This document shows positions 43,310 through 51,581 of a DNA stretch of 64,000 bases, one piece after another (the first letter of the stretch is position 1; the number at the start of each line of letters is the position of its first letter). Position numbers and translations under genes: made by a program. The stretch lies in the NCBI RefSeq assembly GCF_003721245.1, contig NZ_RIZG01000001.1, positions 62,001 through 126,000 of the forward strand. The letters run 5' to 3'. The notes under the pieces were generated by a model that was not told the origin of the DNA, made no database searches, and saw only the letters and a list, made by a program, of their open reading frames with translations. The DNA comes from Marinomonas hwangdonensis. GTDB taxonomy: Bacteria > Pseudomonadota > Gammaproteobacteria > Pseudomonadales > Marinomonadaceae.

Positions 43310-43510
43310 GTGAAATGTAGCAAAGAAAAGGCCAAGGCTATTCAAGCAGCTTTTGATAAAGCTGTTAGGGACGCTACTACATTACATCAAGAGATTAGAA
43401 AGGGTGAGTTCACAGCCCAAAGTAGGGTGCATATTATCAATTCGAAAGGAAGTGGCGTTGACGATGTGTTAGCTAGCAGATCAGATGAGAAAGGCTTAAA
43501 GCTCGCCTAG
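43310..43510 (+). CDS. Hypothetical 66-aa protein next to the L end
   Basis: A frame from GTG 43310 encodes a charged, helical protein (KCSKEKAKAIQAAFDKAVRDATTLHQEIRKGEFTAQSRVHIINSKGSGVDDVLASRSDEKGLKLA). A stop lies directly before the start, and the ribosome-binding site is poor. It ends exactly where the L-end repeats begin. I do not recognise it; it could be a remnant of a longer gene or a small accessory protein. Confidence 0.4.
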   Translation: MKCSKEKAKAIQAAFDKAVRDATTLHQEIRKGEFTAQSRVHIINSKGSGVDDVLASRSDEKGLKLA

Positions 43511-43543
43511 CTTGATAGGCAAAAGTCTTCACTTACTAAAAAA

Positions 43544-43659
43544 TATCAAACTCTAATGTCAGTGGTTAGATCGAGGGGAGCTTAAAAATTATCAAACATT
43601 ACCCCTCAAACATCCTTTAAAAGCCTCATTTTTGTATCAAACTATAATGTCACCGTACA
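43544..43659 (-). repeat. Tn7-type L end with three spaced TnsB-binding repeats
   Basis: Inverted copies of the R-end repeat lie at 43544-43560 (TATCAAACTCTAATGTC), 43590-43606 (a degenerate TATCAAACATTACCCCT) and 43635-43651 (TATCAAACTATAATGTC). Their spacing is 46 and 45 bp, matching the three spread sites of the Tn7 L end. The terminal bases read inward are TGTACGGT. Confidence 0.88.
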
Positions 43660-43664
43660 AAGGT
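43660..43664. repeat. Target-site duplication, distal copy (AAGGT)
   Basis: AAGGT follows the element terminus directly and is identical to 20899-20903. Confidence 0.93.
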
Positions 43665-43666
43665 TT

Positions 43667-43731
43667 TGTGCAGTGACATTATAGTTTGATATTTTTGGTC
43701 CCCTGCTATCCTCAGATAGACAGGGGACCAA
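43667..43731 (+). mobile_element. Relict R end of a second, older Tn7-like element
   Basis: TGTGCAGTGACATTATAG starts at 43667, 2 bp after the distal duplication of the complete element. It holds one full TnsB-type repeat (43675-43691), identical to that of the complete element, then the leader palindrome TTGGTCCCCTG (43695-43705) / CAGGGGACCAA (43721-43731). Only one of the three repeats remains, consistent with collapse by recombination between repeats. Confidence 0.88.
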
Positions 43732-43738
43732 ATTATAT

Positions 43739-43839
43739 ATGATTCGCAAAGATCTCTAGATCTAAAAGATGAAAAACGACTAAAAGCCAGAGGTTTTGGA
43801 TCTGGATGTAAGTATTATGAGAAGTTAGGAAAAAATTCA
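43739..43839 (+). pseudogene. Decayed 5' fragment of tnsA from the older element
   Basis: Read from 43741 the sequence encodes DSQRSLDLKDEKRLKARGFG then SGCKYYEKLGK, which aligns without gaps with residues 3-33 of the intact TnsA (DSEKLVDPQDEKKLKTRGIG then SGEDYEPFIKV). The ATG at 43739 is out of frame with it, so the start is frameshifted. The homology stops at about 43830, where the MFS gene begins; the rest of the element has been deleted. Confidence 0.88.
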
Positions 43840-45059
43840 TGTCTCGTCCAGTGAAATTGCTTAGTGTGTCTATTGCTTTAATTTGCCTCTTGTTGGCGTT
43901 GAACTTTGGTTTGCGCTCATCAATGGGCTTTTTTATGGCGCCTATTTCTCAAGAGTTTGGTTACGGGCGAGAGGTGTTTGCTTTTGCTTTGGCATTACAA
44001 AACTTATGTTGGGGATTGTTTCAGCCGATTGCTGGTGCCTTTGCCGATCGTTACGGCACCTTGAAAACCTTGTTCATTGGCGCGGCTTTATATGCATTGG
44101 GTTTGTATGTAACGGCGGGTGCTGATGGTGTGCTGGGGCTCAATATGGGCGCTGGCGTATTAATGGGTATGGGCATCGCAGCAACCGGCTTTGGTGTGGT
44201 ATTGCCTGCCATGGCGCGCATGGTATCGCCTGAAAAACGTTCCTTTGCACTGGGCTTAGGCAGCGCGGCAGGATCTGCAGGACAACTATTGGTTATTCCA
44301 GTGGCACAAGAATTTATTGCCGCCTATGGTTGGAGTAATGCGCTGCTTCTTTTAGCTTTGGGTGCCTTGATGATGGTGTTGTTGTCTAGCCCATTTCGCC
44401 AAGAAAAAGACGGCATGAATGCTAATTCTAATGCGACAGATGTAGCGCAAACTATGAAGGAAGCGTTACGCGAAGCCAGTGCTTATTCTCATTATTGGCT
44501 TTTAGTAGTTGGCTTTTTTGTTTGTGGTTTTCAGCTGGCTTTTATCACGGTTCACATGCCAGCGTTTTTATCTGATCAAGGTTTTTCACCTAATATTGCT
44601 GTTGCTAGCTTGGCTCTGATTGGCTTGTTTAATATCTTTGGCTGTTTGTTATCTGGTAGTTGGGCTGGAAAGTATTCTAAGAAAAAGTTACTCACCATTA
44701 TTTATGCATTAAGGGCGCTGTCTATTGCCTTGTTTATGACGCTGCCAATGACCAGCATGTCCGTGTATGTTTTTTCTATCGTGACTGGATTGCTGTGGTT
44801 GGCCACCGTACCGCCAACATCTGGCTTGGTAGCACAAATGTTTGGTTTGCGTTACATGGGTTTATTGTACGGCATAGTGTTTTTAGGTCATCAACTTGGC
44901 TCGTTCAGTGGTGTTTGGTTGGGCGGCTATTTATATGATAAAACAGGTTCCTACGATGTTGTCTGGTGGGCTGCTGCCATCATTGCCCTAATTACGGCTT
45001 TGATTCACATTTTAATTGACGAGCGCCCTGTGGCGCGTCTTCGTGTCACTGCGGCTTAA
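43839..45059 (+). CDS. Major facilitator superfamily transporter
   Basis: A 406-aa inner-membrane transporter with 12 predicted helices. The loop between helices 2 and 3 carries the MFS motif in the form GAFADRYGTLKTL, and the halves are joined by a charged loop near 190-205. It resembles oxalate/formate-type or cyanate-type MFS proteins (MAPISQEFGYGREVFAFALALQNLCWG), but the substrate is not evident. The start lies directly at the deletion junction with the relict tnsA, so its native promoter may have been replaced by transposon-end sequence. TTAGGA precedes the ATG. Confidence 0.88.
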   Translation: MSRPVKLLSVSIALICLLLALNFGLRSSMGFFMAPISQEFGYGREVFAFALALQNLCWGLFQPIAGAFADRYGTLKTLFIGAALYALGLYVTAGADGVLGLNMGAGVLMGMGIAATGFGVVLPAMARMVSPEKRSFALGLGSAAGSAGQLLVIPVAQEFIAAYGWSNALLLLALGALMMVLLSSPFRQEKDGMNANSNATDVAQTMKEALREASAYSHYWLLVVGFFVCGFQLAFITVHMPAFLSDQGFSPNIAVASLALIGLFNIFGCLLSGSWAGKYSKKKLLTIIYALRALSIALFMTLPMTSMSVYVFSIVTGLLWLATVPPTSGLVAQMFGLRYMGLLYGIVFLGHQLGSFSGVWLGGYLYDKTGSYDVVWWAAAIIALITALIHILIDERPVARLRVTAA

Positions 45060-45153
45060 GGTTTTATTCTTTCCCTTGAGGAGTTATTTAAAGGGTAAGA
45101 ATGAATTTTTCTAGATATTTTCCTGTCATTTCTATCATTAGTAACGATTTTTT

Positions 45154-46293
45154 ATGTCCTCTCCTTTACAAGTGTACCAAGTCCGTTTAGATCGTCATGA
45201 GGTGACGTTCGATGAGCGCCAACAGCCTGCGCTACGTGAGCTAGAACGTGTTTATCAATTGTTAAAGTCGAACCTATCAAATAGTGACGCGCTAGAACCA
45301 ATTAAAGGGGTCTATCTTTGGGGTGACGTGGGTCGTGGAAAGACGTTTTTGATGGATTTGTTCTATCACTGCTTGCCTGAGGGAATAGCGTTAAGGCTGC
45401 ATTTTCATCATTTTATGGCGCGTTTACACCGAGAGTTGAATCTTGCCTTTGGTCAGAAAAATCCTTTAAAAGGTATTGCTAAACGCTTGGCAGTGGAGTG
45501 CCGAGTGCTATGTTTTGACGAGTTTTTCGTCTCTGATATCGGCGATGCTATGCTGCTACGGGGTTTGGTTGAAGCCTTGTTTGAAGAAGGTGTGGTGCTG
45601 GTGGCAACATCGAATATAGCAGTAGAAAGCTTGTTTCAAAATCAGCTGCAAAAAGAACGCTTCTCGCCCGCTATTGCCTTGTTACAAGCCCATTTGAATA
45701 GCATTCATCTTAGTGGTGAAGAGGATCACCGATTACGTCATACAGGCTTTTCGCCGATTTATTTTGTTAAACACGAGCAAGACATGTCGGTCTTGTTTAA
45801 GCAGCTGGCACAGGGAGAAATTAATCAGCAGCCGCTGCAAGTTTGTCGTCGAGTTATTAAGGTGATTGAGTCAGCGGATAACATTGCTTGGTTTGACTTT
45901 TATGCCTTGTGTGATGGCCCTAGATCATCTCTGGATTACATTGAGCTGGCGCACACTTATCCATTAATTATGCTTACAGGCATTTCTGAGTTGAGCAGTG
46001 AACCTTATGAACACATCAAGGCTCGTGGCACAGAAGACAGCGCTATTGGCTCAGGGAAAACGGGTGATCGTGTGGTGTCATTAGGTGTAAATGACGATGC
46101 CGTGCGTCGTTTCATCAGCTTGGTGGATGAGTGTTATGACCATCAGGTATTGCTATTGTTAAACGCTGAAGTGCCTTTGGATTGCTTGTATTTAAACGGT
46201 TCGTTGTTGTTTGAGTTTCGTCGTACTTACAGTCGTTTGATTGAAATGAAATCCCATTATTATCAAACGTTGCGAGCAAGCTTTATTGACTAA
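45154..46293 (+). CDS. zapE: ZapE/AFG1-family cell-division ATPase
   Basis: ZapE is an ATPase that associates with the FtsZ ring during late constriction. The 379-aa protein has Walker A WGDVGRGKT at about 56-64, the family block HFHHFMARLHREL, Walker B VLCFDEFFVSDIGDAMLL and a sensor-like VATSN. The length fits the AFG1/ZapE family (about 375 aa). It is separated from the MFS gene by 94 nt. Confidence 0.93.
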   Translation: MSSPLQVYQVRLDRHEVTFDERQQPALRELERVYQLLKSNLSNSDALEPIKGVYLWGDVGRGKTFLMDLFYHCLPEGIALRLHFHHFMARLHRELNLAFGQKNPLKGIAKRLAVECRVLCFDEFFVSDIGDAMLLRGLVEALFEEGVVLVATSNIAVESLFQNQLQKERFSPAIALLQAHLNSIHLSGEEDHRLRHTGFSPIYFVKHEQDMSVLFKQLAQGEINQQPLQVCRRVIKVIESADNIAWFDFYALCDGPRSSLDYIELAHTYPLIMLTGISELSSEPYEHIKARGTEDSAIGSGKTGDRVVSLGVNDDAVRRFISLVDECYDHQVLLLLNAEVPLDCLYLNGSLLFEFRRTYSRLIEMKSHYYQTLRASFID

Positions 46294-46515
46294 GTAAGAG
46301 GCGAATAAGTCTCTCTCATTAGTCAATTCGTTTTTAATCTTCGAGCCTGACCATGTCACATCAACTGATTTTTGCTTTTAGAGTCTTCTGTTTTCAGTAG
46401 GGTGGACACTTGGGAGGGTTTGGCTTTTAATGGGCGGCTTTTTCTTTCATTTGTTCTTTTTTGTTTTTTCGTTTTTTCTTATTTGTGTGCTCATACTCAG
46501 TTAATCGGTGGCGGT

Positions 46516-47886
46516 GTGTTTAAACGTTTTGTGGTGTTGAAAGAAGTCCTACATTTGTTGTTTCCTATGGTGTTAACCATGACATTAGAGCTGTCTATTA
46601 GTGTGGTGGATACCATTATGCTTGGCCATTACAGTGCATTGCATTTAGCCGCAGTCGGGTTAGCGTCTAGCTTATGGTTGCCTGTGGGGTGTTTTTTGAT
46701 AGGGGTGACGTTTGGTTTAACGCCGTTAGTGACGCGGCACTTACATGGACGTCAGCCTAAGTTGGTCAACTTGTACATGTCACAAGCGGTGGGGTTGTCG
46801 GTTGTGCTTGGGGTTTTGGCCTGTTTGCTGGTGGTGTTCGTGTTGCCGCATTTGGTCAATATGATGACCTCAGACCCAATGACACGGGAAGTCACCATCT
46901 CCTATTTGTATATTTTTTCGCCAGCTTTGCCTATGTTGGCGTTAATGACGGTGTACAAAAACCTGTTTGAATCTGCTGGTCGTCCGGGTATTCCCTTGTT
47001 TGTCGCCAGTATCGGGCTTGCACTCAATGTGCTGTTTAATTATGTGCTTATCTATGGAAAGTTCGGTTTTCCTGAGTTGGGCGCAAAAGGGGCGGCTTTG
47101 GCTTCGGCGTTGTCTCTGTATTTAGCTGTGTCGATGTTTTTTGTCTACGATCGCTTTCTGAATAAGAAGCCATTATTTACTCGTTTGGTTTGGCGTTATA
47201 CGCGTAAATTTTGGATTTTGCTCAATGTGGGCGCACCAGCCGGTTTTGCTTTTGCGTTTGAGGTGGGACTGTTTTCATCAATGACTTGGCTTATTGCTTC
47301 TTTTGGTAATATTGCGCTAGGTGGCGGGCAGATTGTGATGTCTTACACATCTTTTTTGTTTACACCCATGATGGCCATGAGCGCGGTGACCGCGATTGTG
47401 GTGGCAAAAGCCATGTCGAAAGAAGGCACAGAAGGCGTCAAAAAGCGTCTGCGCGTTATTGTGTGGTTAGGCCTGTCTTATGTTTTGGTGTGTTTTAGTA
47501 TTACTCAGTTGTTTCATGAACAGATTCCTTTTATATACACCAATGACCCAGAAGTAGCGGCATTAGCGGCGAGCATCTTATTAATATCATCTTGTTACCA
47601 ATTACCGGATATGCTGCAAACGGTGTTTACTGGGGCGTTGCGTGGTTTTCGTGATACGCGGTCATCGATGATTGCGTTTGGTGTGTCTTTGTTTGGGTTG
47701 AGTATGCCGTTTGGCTTTTGGTTGTCTCATTACAGTCCTTGGGCGCAAAGTCTCTCTTTACGGGGGTTTTATATCGGCTTGGGTGCAGGGTTGACCTTGC
47801 TTGCAGTTATCTTGATCGTGCGTTTTAAAGTGGTATTGATTAGGCATGAAGGAAAACGGATAGGTTCACCCAGAGAAGTGGCTTAG
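46516..47886 (+). CDS. MATE-family multidrug efflux transporter
   Basis: An approximately 456-aa inner-membrane cation/drug antiporter with 12 predicted helices, including MVLTMTLELSISVVDTIMLGHYS in helix 1-2 and the second-half counterpart NVGAPAGFAFAFEVGLFSSMTWLIASFG. The frame is open back to TTG 46372, which would add an odd Phe-rich N-terminus; GTG 46516 (FKRFVVLKEVLHLLFP) gives the usual NorM-like start, preceded by a GGTGGCG stretch. The substrate is unknown. Confidence 0.87.
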   Translation: MFKRFVVLKEVLHLLFPMVLTMTLELSISVVDTIMLGHYSALHLAAVGLASSLWLPVGCFLIGVTFGLTPLVTRHLHGRQPKLVNLYMSQAVGLSVVLGVLACLLVVFVLPHLVNMMTSDPMTREVTISYLYIFSPALPMLALMTVYKNLFESAGRPGIPLFVASIGLALNVLFNYVLIYGKFGFPELGAKGAALASALSLYLAVSMFFVYDRFLNKKPLFTRLVWRYTRKFWILLNVGAPAGFAFAFEVGLFSSMTWLIASFGNIALGGGQIVMSYTSFLFTPMMAMSAVTAIVVAKAMSKEGTEGVKKRLRVIVWLGLSYVLVCFSITQLFHEQIPFIYTNDPEVAALAASILLISSCYQLPDMLQTVFTGALRGFRDTRSSMIAFGVSLFGLSMPFGFWLSHYSPWAQSLSLRGFYIGLGAGLTLLAVILIVRFKVVLIRHEGKRIGSPREVA

Positions 47887-48025
47887 CCTGGGGAAGGAAT
47901 ACTTTTCTTATCGTGGGTTTCCTATCAGTTATGCACAAAAAAGTAGCAGAGTTAGCCGTGTGCGAAGTGTTAGCGTGTTGTTATCTGAATGTTTCTTTTA
48001 TCAATAACAATAAGCAGGATAAAAC

Positions 48026-48754
48026 ATGTCTCAAACGTTAACAGGGAAAGTCGCCGTCGTGACGGGCGGCGCATCGGGAATTGGTCTTGCTAGTGTTGAA
48101 GCCATGATTGCGGAAGGTGCTAAAGTCGTTATCGTTGATCGCGACGAGATTGCACTGCAAGCTTTACAAGACAAACATCGCGACTCGGTAGTGACCTTAG
48201 CGGTGGATTTATTGGACCCTGCTGCGTGCGCAGCCCTAGTCCCTAATATTTTAGCAAAAACCAAAGTCATTGATATTTTTCACGCTAATGCGGGCTTGTA
48301 TGTGGGCGGAGATCTTGTTGATGCCGAAAACGATGCGATAGATCGGATGCTCAATTTAAACATTAACGTGGTGATGAAAAATGTACGTGATGTTTTGCCG
48401 CATATGATGGAACGAGGCGTGGGCGATATATTAGTTACCAGCTCTTTGGCGGGACATTATCCGACCCCTTGGGAACCGGTTTATGCCTCGTCGAAATGGG
48501 CGATGAATTGCTTCGTGCAAACCGTACGTCGTCAAGTGGGTCAGCATGGTATACGTGTTGGTTCCGTGTCTCCTGGTCCAGTTATTACCTCTTTGTTATC
48601 TGATTGGCCTGCAGAAAAGCTAGCAGAGGCCAAGACAAAAGGCAGTTTAATGGATGCCAGCGATGTGGCAGAGGCGTTAATCTTTATGCTCACGCGTCCT
48701 CGTCATGTGACGATTCGGGATGTGGTGATGCTTCCATCACAATTTGATTTATAA
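48026..48754 (+). CDS. Short-chain dehydrogenase/reductase
   Basis: A 242-aa NAD(P)-dependent oxidoreductase of the classical SDR family. It has the cofactor motif TGGASGIG at 13-20, the HANAG motif near 86-90, a catalytic Ser at 139/140 (VTSSLAG), and Tyr153 with Lys157 (YASSK), followed by VSPGPV. The acidic residue after beta-2 (VDRDE) suggests NAD(H). The substrate cannot be inferred. A GGAT-containing Shine-Dalgarno precedes the ATG. Confidence 0.92.
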   Translation: MSQTLTGKVAVVTGGASGIGLASVEAMIAEGAKVVIVDRDEIALQALQDKHRDSVVTLAVDLLDPAACAALVPNILAKTKVIDIFHANAGLYVGGDLVDAENDAIDRMLNLNINVVMKNVRDVLPHMMERGVGDILVTSSLAGHYPTPWEPVYASSKWAMNCFVQTVRRQVGQHGIRVGSVSPGPVITSLLSDWPAEKLAEAKTKGSLMDASDVAEALIFMLTRPRHVTIRDVVMLPSQFDL

Positions 48755-48788
48755 CTCGCTATTCGGCTTATGACACTGATCTAAAAGA

Positions 48789-48821
48789 AAAAGGGAATGA
48801 CCTACTTGGTCATTCCCTTTT
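48789..48821. terminator. Bidirectional terminator between SDR and CurA-like genes
   Basis: AAAAGGGAATGACC (48789-48802) pairs perfectly with GGTCATTCCCTTTT (48808-48821) over a 5-nt loop between convergent genes. Confidence 0.9.
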
Positions 48822-48850
48822 ACGTTTTTACGAAACCGGATGCGAGAAGC

Positions 48851-49843
48851 TTACAGCTTAACGATCAATTTGCCGGTGTTTTTGCCTTCAAATAACAGGT
48901 TAATGCCCGTGGTGGCGCTTTCAATGCCTTCAATCACGTGGGCACGATATTTTAATTCACCTTTTCCTAACATAGCGCCCAGTGCTTGACCGTATTCAGG
49001 GATTCGATGGAAATGATCCGGCATGGTGAAGCCTTGAATAGACAAGCGGCGCTTGATGATGCCAATCCAGCTTGGCCCAGGGGAGGGTTCCGCGGTTTGG
49101 TAGTCAGCGATCAGGCCGCATACCGCAATTCGACCGTGAGGGTTCATGCGCTCAAAAATGGGCCCTTGTGCCGCGCCACCGGTGTTTTCAAAGAAAAGAT
49201 CAATGCCATTGGGTGTCGCTTGGGTCAGTTGCTCAACAAAATCGGCGTCTTTGTAATTAATCGCATGATCAAAGCCCAGCTCTTTGGTAAGCCATTGGCA
49301 TTTTTCATCCGAACCTGCGACACCAACCACCGTTAAGCCAAGGTTTTTCGCCATTTGACCGACAAGAGAACCGACAGATCCTGCCGCTGCTGTGACGATC
49401 AGAGTTTGATCTGCTTCTGGTTTCAATACTTCAAACACACCGTGATAGGCGGTAATGCCGGGTAGAGCAATAACAGATAAAATCGCTTCGGCAGGCAATT
49501 CTTTTGGAATGACGTTTAAGCCATTGCCATCACTGATTGCATATTCAGTCAGACCCATAAGTCCCATGACACGAGCACCAACGGGGAATTTTTCATTATT
49601 GGATGCAACCACTTCACCGATACCGCTGGCGCGCATGGTGTCGCCTAATTTTACCGGCGGAATGTAGCTGTTTTCATCAGGGCTCATCCAGCCACGCATA
49701 GCAGGGTCTAAAGAAAGGTGAGAGAGTTTCACCAAGACTTCGCCTTCAGCGGGCGTTGGGATATCTTGAGTAACAATATTAAAGACATCTTCGGTAATTT
49801 CTAATTCAGGACGTTTTATCAGTTTTACGGAACGGTAAGACAT
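48851..49843 (-). CDS. NADP-dependent alkenal/alkenone reductase (CurA/PTGR-like)
   Basis: A 330-aa zinc-free medium-chain dehydrogenase/reductase. Markers are the N-terminal LSLDPAMRGWMSPDENSYIPPVKLGDTMRASGIGEVV block typical of leukotriene B4 dehydrogenase/CurA, the Rossmann motif TAAAGSVGSLVGQMAK, and FFENTGGAAQGPIFERMNPHGRIAVCGLIA. These enzymes reduce the C=C bond of reactive enones. It is monocistronic. Confidence 0.9.
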   Translation of the reverse strand: MSYRSVKLIKRPELEITEDVFNIVTQDIPTPAEGEVLVKLSHLSLDPAMRGWMSPDENSYIPPVKLGDTMRASGIGEVVASNNEKFPVGARVMGLMGLTEYAISDGNGLNVIPKELPAEAILSVIALPGITAYHGVFEVLKPEADQTLIVTAAAGSVGSLVGQMAKNLGLTVVGVAGSDEKCQWLTKELGFDHAINYKDADFVEQLTQATPNGIDLFFENTGGAAQGPIFERMNPHGRIAVCGLIADYQTAEPSPGPSWIGIIKRRLSIQGFTMPDHFHRIPEYGQALGAMLGKGELKYRAHVIEGIESATTGINLLFEGKNTGKLIVKL

Positions 49844-49955
49844 ATCAAATATTCCTTTTAATGTTTCTCTTAATAGTTACATAGAGAGTTTGGGGCGCTT
49901 TTGCTGATCTAAAGGTTAGGATTAAAGGAGTAAAGGTGCAAACGCCTTATTTTTA

Positions 49956-51380
49956 TCATTTCGAAGTGTCTATCAAACTTTTGATTATGTCGCATAAGCT
50001 GAGCAATTGTTGATAAGTACTGTGTTTATCCCCAGTATTTTGCAGCGGCCAGCCGCAGTTTATGCGGAAGCAATCGTGATAAAAATCATGAGTACTAAAA
50101 CAAGCGCCGCTGCGTATGTCGATTCCCTGTTTATTGGCTTCTTTTTCAAGCTGCACAGCATTTAAACTGGGGATTTGCACCCAAAGCACAATGCCGCCTT
50201 GTGGTGCACTGATTTTCGCTGTTGCGGGTAAGTGCTCGAGCAAAAATTGTTGATAATGGTGGATGTGTTGGTTCAATACCGTACGTATTTTATTCACATG
50301 AGAGCGATATTCACCGGTGTTGATAAATTCCGCCATGCAAGACTGTATAAGTCCGTTCACGCCGAAGCTGGTTAAGGCATGTTGATTGAGATAAGGCGTT
50401 AAATATCGACCCGGAACACACCAACCAAGCCGCAGCCCTGCTGCTAAGGTTTTGGAAAATGAACCACACCAAATTACGTAACCGGCTTTATCCCAATATT
50501 TTGCTGGCAGCGTTGATTGTTTCTGGTGGCTCAACTCGAAATACACGTCGTCTTCTATCATCGGTGTTTTGTATTGTGCTGAAAGTATCGCTAGAGCTTG
50601 TTTTTGTTCAACGGTCAGCGTCATTCCGCTTGGATTCATGTTCGAGGTGCTAAACAGCGAGGCTTTTATCAAACCTTGTTGCATCAAGGTTTCTAGATGG
50701 TCTAAATCCAATCCTTGGTCGCTAATGGGGATTTCAATCACTTTACGTGACAAAGCACTCAGCAAATCGAGCAAGCCACTAAAACAGGGTGAACTAATGG
50801 CAATAGTGTCACCTGCTTTGCTGACGCTTTCTATCGCCAGTCTTACAGCATCGATACAGCCATTGGTGATAACAAAGTCGGCTGCTGAAAAGGCGAGATT
50901 GTCATGACGAAAATGCTCTGCAAGGGCGCTTCTTAGGCCTTTGTCACCTTGTGTTTCTGGGTATTGAAATAGATGTTTTCCCGCTCTTTGGGTGACACGT
51001 TTAATGCTGCGTTGCAGTGCGACGCTCGGTTGTAATTCTGGTGAGATCATCGATGTGCCAAGCGGGCTAAAAAGCGCCGAGGCAGGATTGTAACCATTTA
51101 ACGGCGCAAAGCGTTTCGGGTCCCGTTGTTCAATACTTTTGATGTTTAGACTTGGAAAGGTGGTGCTTTCTAATTGGTTGGCAACGAAGTACCCAGACTG
51201 AGGCTGTGCATAAATCCAACCCGTTTGTTGAAGGTAGTCATAGGCTTTAGTCGCCGTAGTCATGCTGACTTGATGTTGCTTCGCCATGGTTCGTAACGCT
51301 GGCAAACGGCTTCCCGCAGGGAGTCTTTGCGCTTGTATGTCGTCAATAAAATGCTGAGCAAGTGTTTCGTAAAGCGCCAT
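49956..51380 (-). CDS. MocR-type regulator (GntR HTH fused to aminotransferase domain)
   Basis: A 474-aa protein with an N-terminal GntR winged helix (LPAGSRLPALRTMAKQHQVSMTTATKAYDYLQQTGWIYAQPQSGYFV) and a fold-type I aminotransferase-like domain from about residue 110. The PLP lysine is seen in SFSKTLAAGLRLG. MocR proteins usually regulate a divergent neighbour using PLP or amino-compound cues; here that neighbour is an EamA exporter followed by a LysE exporter, suggesting control of metabolite or amino-acid efflux (inference). Confidence 0.92.
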   Translation of the reverse strand: MALYETLAQHFIDDIQAQRLPAGSRLPALRTMAKQHQVSMTTATKAYDYLQQTGWIYAQPQSGYFVANQLESTTFPSLNIKSIEQRDPKRFAPLNGYNPASALFSPLGTSMISPELQPSVALQRSIKRVTQRAGKHLFQYPETQGDKGLRSALAEHFRHDNLAFSAADFVITNGCIDAVRLAIESVSKAGDTIAISSPCFSGLLDLLSALSRKVIEIPISDQGLDLDHLETLMQQGLIKASLFSTSNMNPSGMTLTVEQKQALAILSAQYKTPMIEDDVYFELSHQKQSTLPAKYWDKAGYVIWCGSFSKTLAAGLRLGWCVPGRYLTPYLNQHALTSFGVNGLIQSCMAEFINTGEYRSHVNKIRTVLNQHIHHYQQFLLEHLPATAKISAPQGGIVLWVQIPSLNAVQLEKEANKQGIDIRSGACFSTHDFYHDCFRINCGWPLQNTGDKHSTYQQLLSLCDIIKSLIDTSK

Positions 51381-51480
51381 AACATTCCCCCAAAGTATTT
51401 CCTTTCTTTGAATTGTACTCTTATTTTTATCAAAAATTGAATCTGTGTTCTTTTTTGTTTTCTAGTGATACTGGGGGCCA

Positions 51481-51551
51481 ATGTTGAGTCAGTGTGGCGC
51501 TTCTTCTCGAAACTAACGCCTACCTAAGGAATCACCATACTGACTCAACAT
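51481..51551. promoter_or_regulatory. Hairpin element 1 with conserved loop
   Basis: ATGTTGAGTCAGTGTGG (51481-51497) is inverted at 51535-51551 with one G-T pair. The enclosed loop carries a 25-nt block at 51501-51525 that reappears 100 nt downstream. It lies in the 313-bp gap between the divergent MocR-type and EamA genes. Confidence 0.75.
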
Positions 51552-51581
51552 GAGAGGTTATTGCGGTGCTGAGATAGGACT

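Larger units (their letters stand above)
20904..43659 (+). mobile_element. Complete Tn7-like transposon (22,756 bp) with defence-type cargo
   Basis: Terminal inverted repeats TGTACAGTGACATTATAG (left in this view) and TGTACGGTGACATTATAG (reverse complement at the right end) bound the element, which is flanked by AAGGT duplications. It encodes TnsA, TnsB, TnsC, TnsD and TnsE, so both the attTn7 and the replication/plasmid-directed pathways should be available. Cargo lies in two blocks: between tnsC and tnsD (type I restriction-modification, ATPase, helicase pair, XRE regulator) and between tnsE and the L end (micro-proteins, ankyrin protein, membrane protein). No cas genes or CRISPR array are present, so it is not a CRISPR-guided element. 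Confidence 0.96.

Noticed and set aside
43091-43345. Minus-strand 84-aa ORF near the L end
   Set aside because: It overlaps two plus-strand frames with better protein-like composition and has no ribosome-binding site.
20904-43659. CRISPR-associated transposon (CAST)
   Set aside because: Tn7-like elements can carry a CRISPR effector, but no cas-like protein and no regularly spaced repeat array was found; targeting is explained by a full-length TnsD at glmS.
45066-45110. Terminator after the MFS gene
   Set aside because: ATTCTTTCCCTT and AAAGGGTAAGAAT can pair with a mismatch over a 12-nt loop, but the T run is displaced, so I did not call it.
46372-46515. N-terminal extension of the MATE exporter
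   Set aside because: The frame is open from TTG 46372, but the added sequence is Phe-rich, has no Shine-Dalgarno and is atypical of MATE proteins; GTG 46516 fits better.
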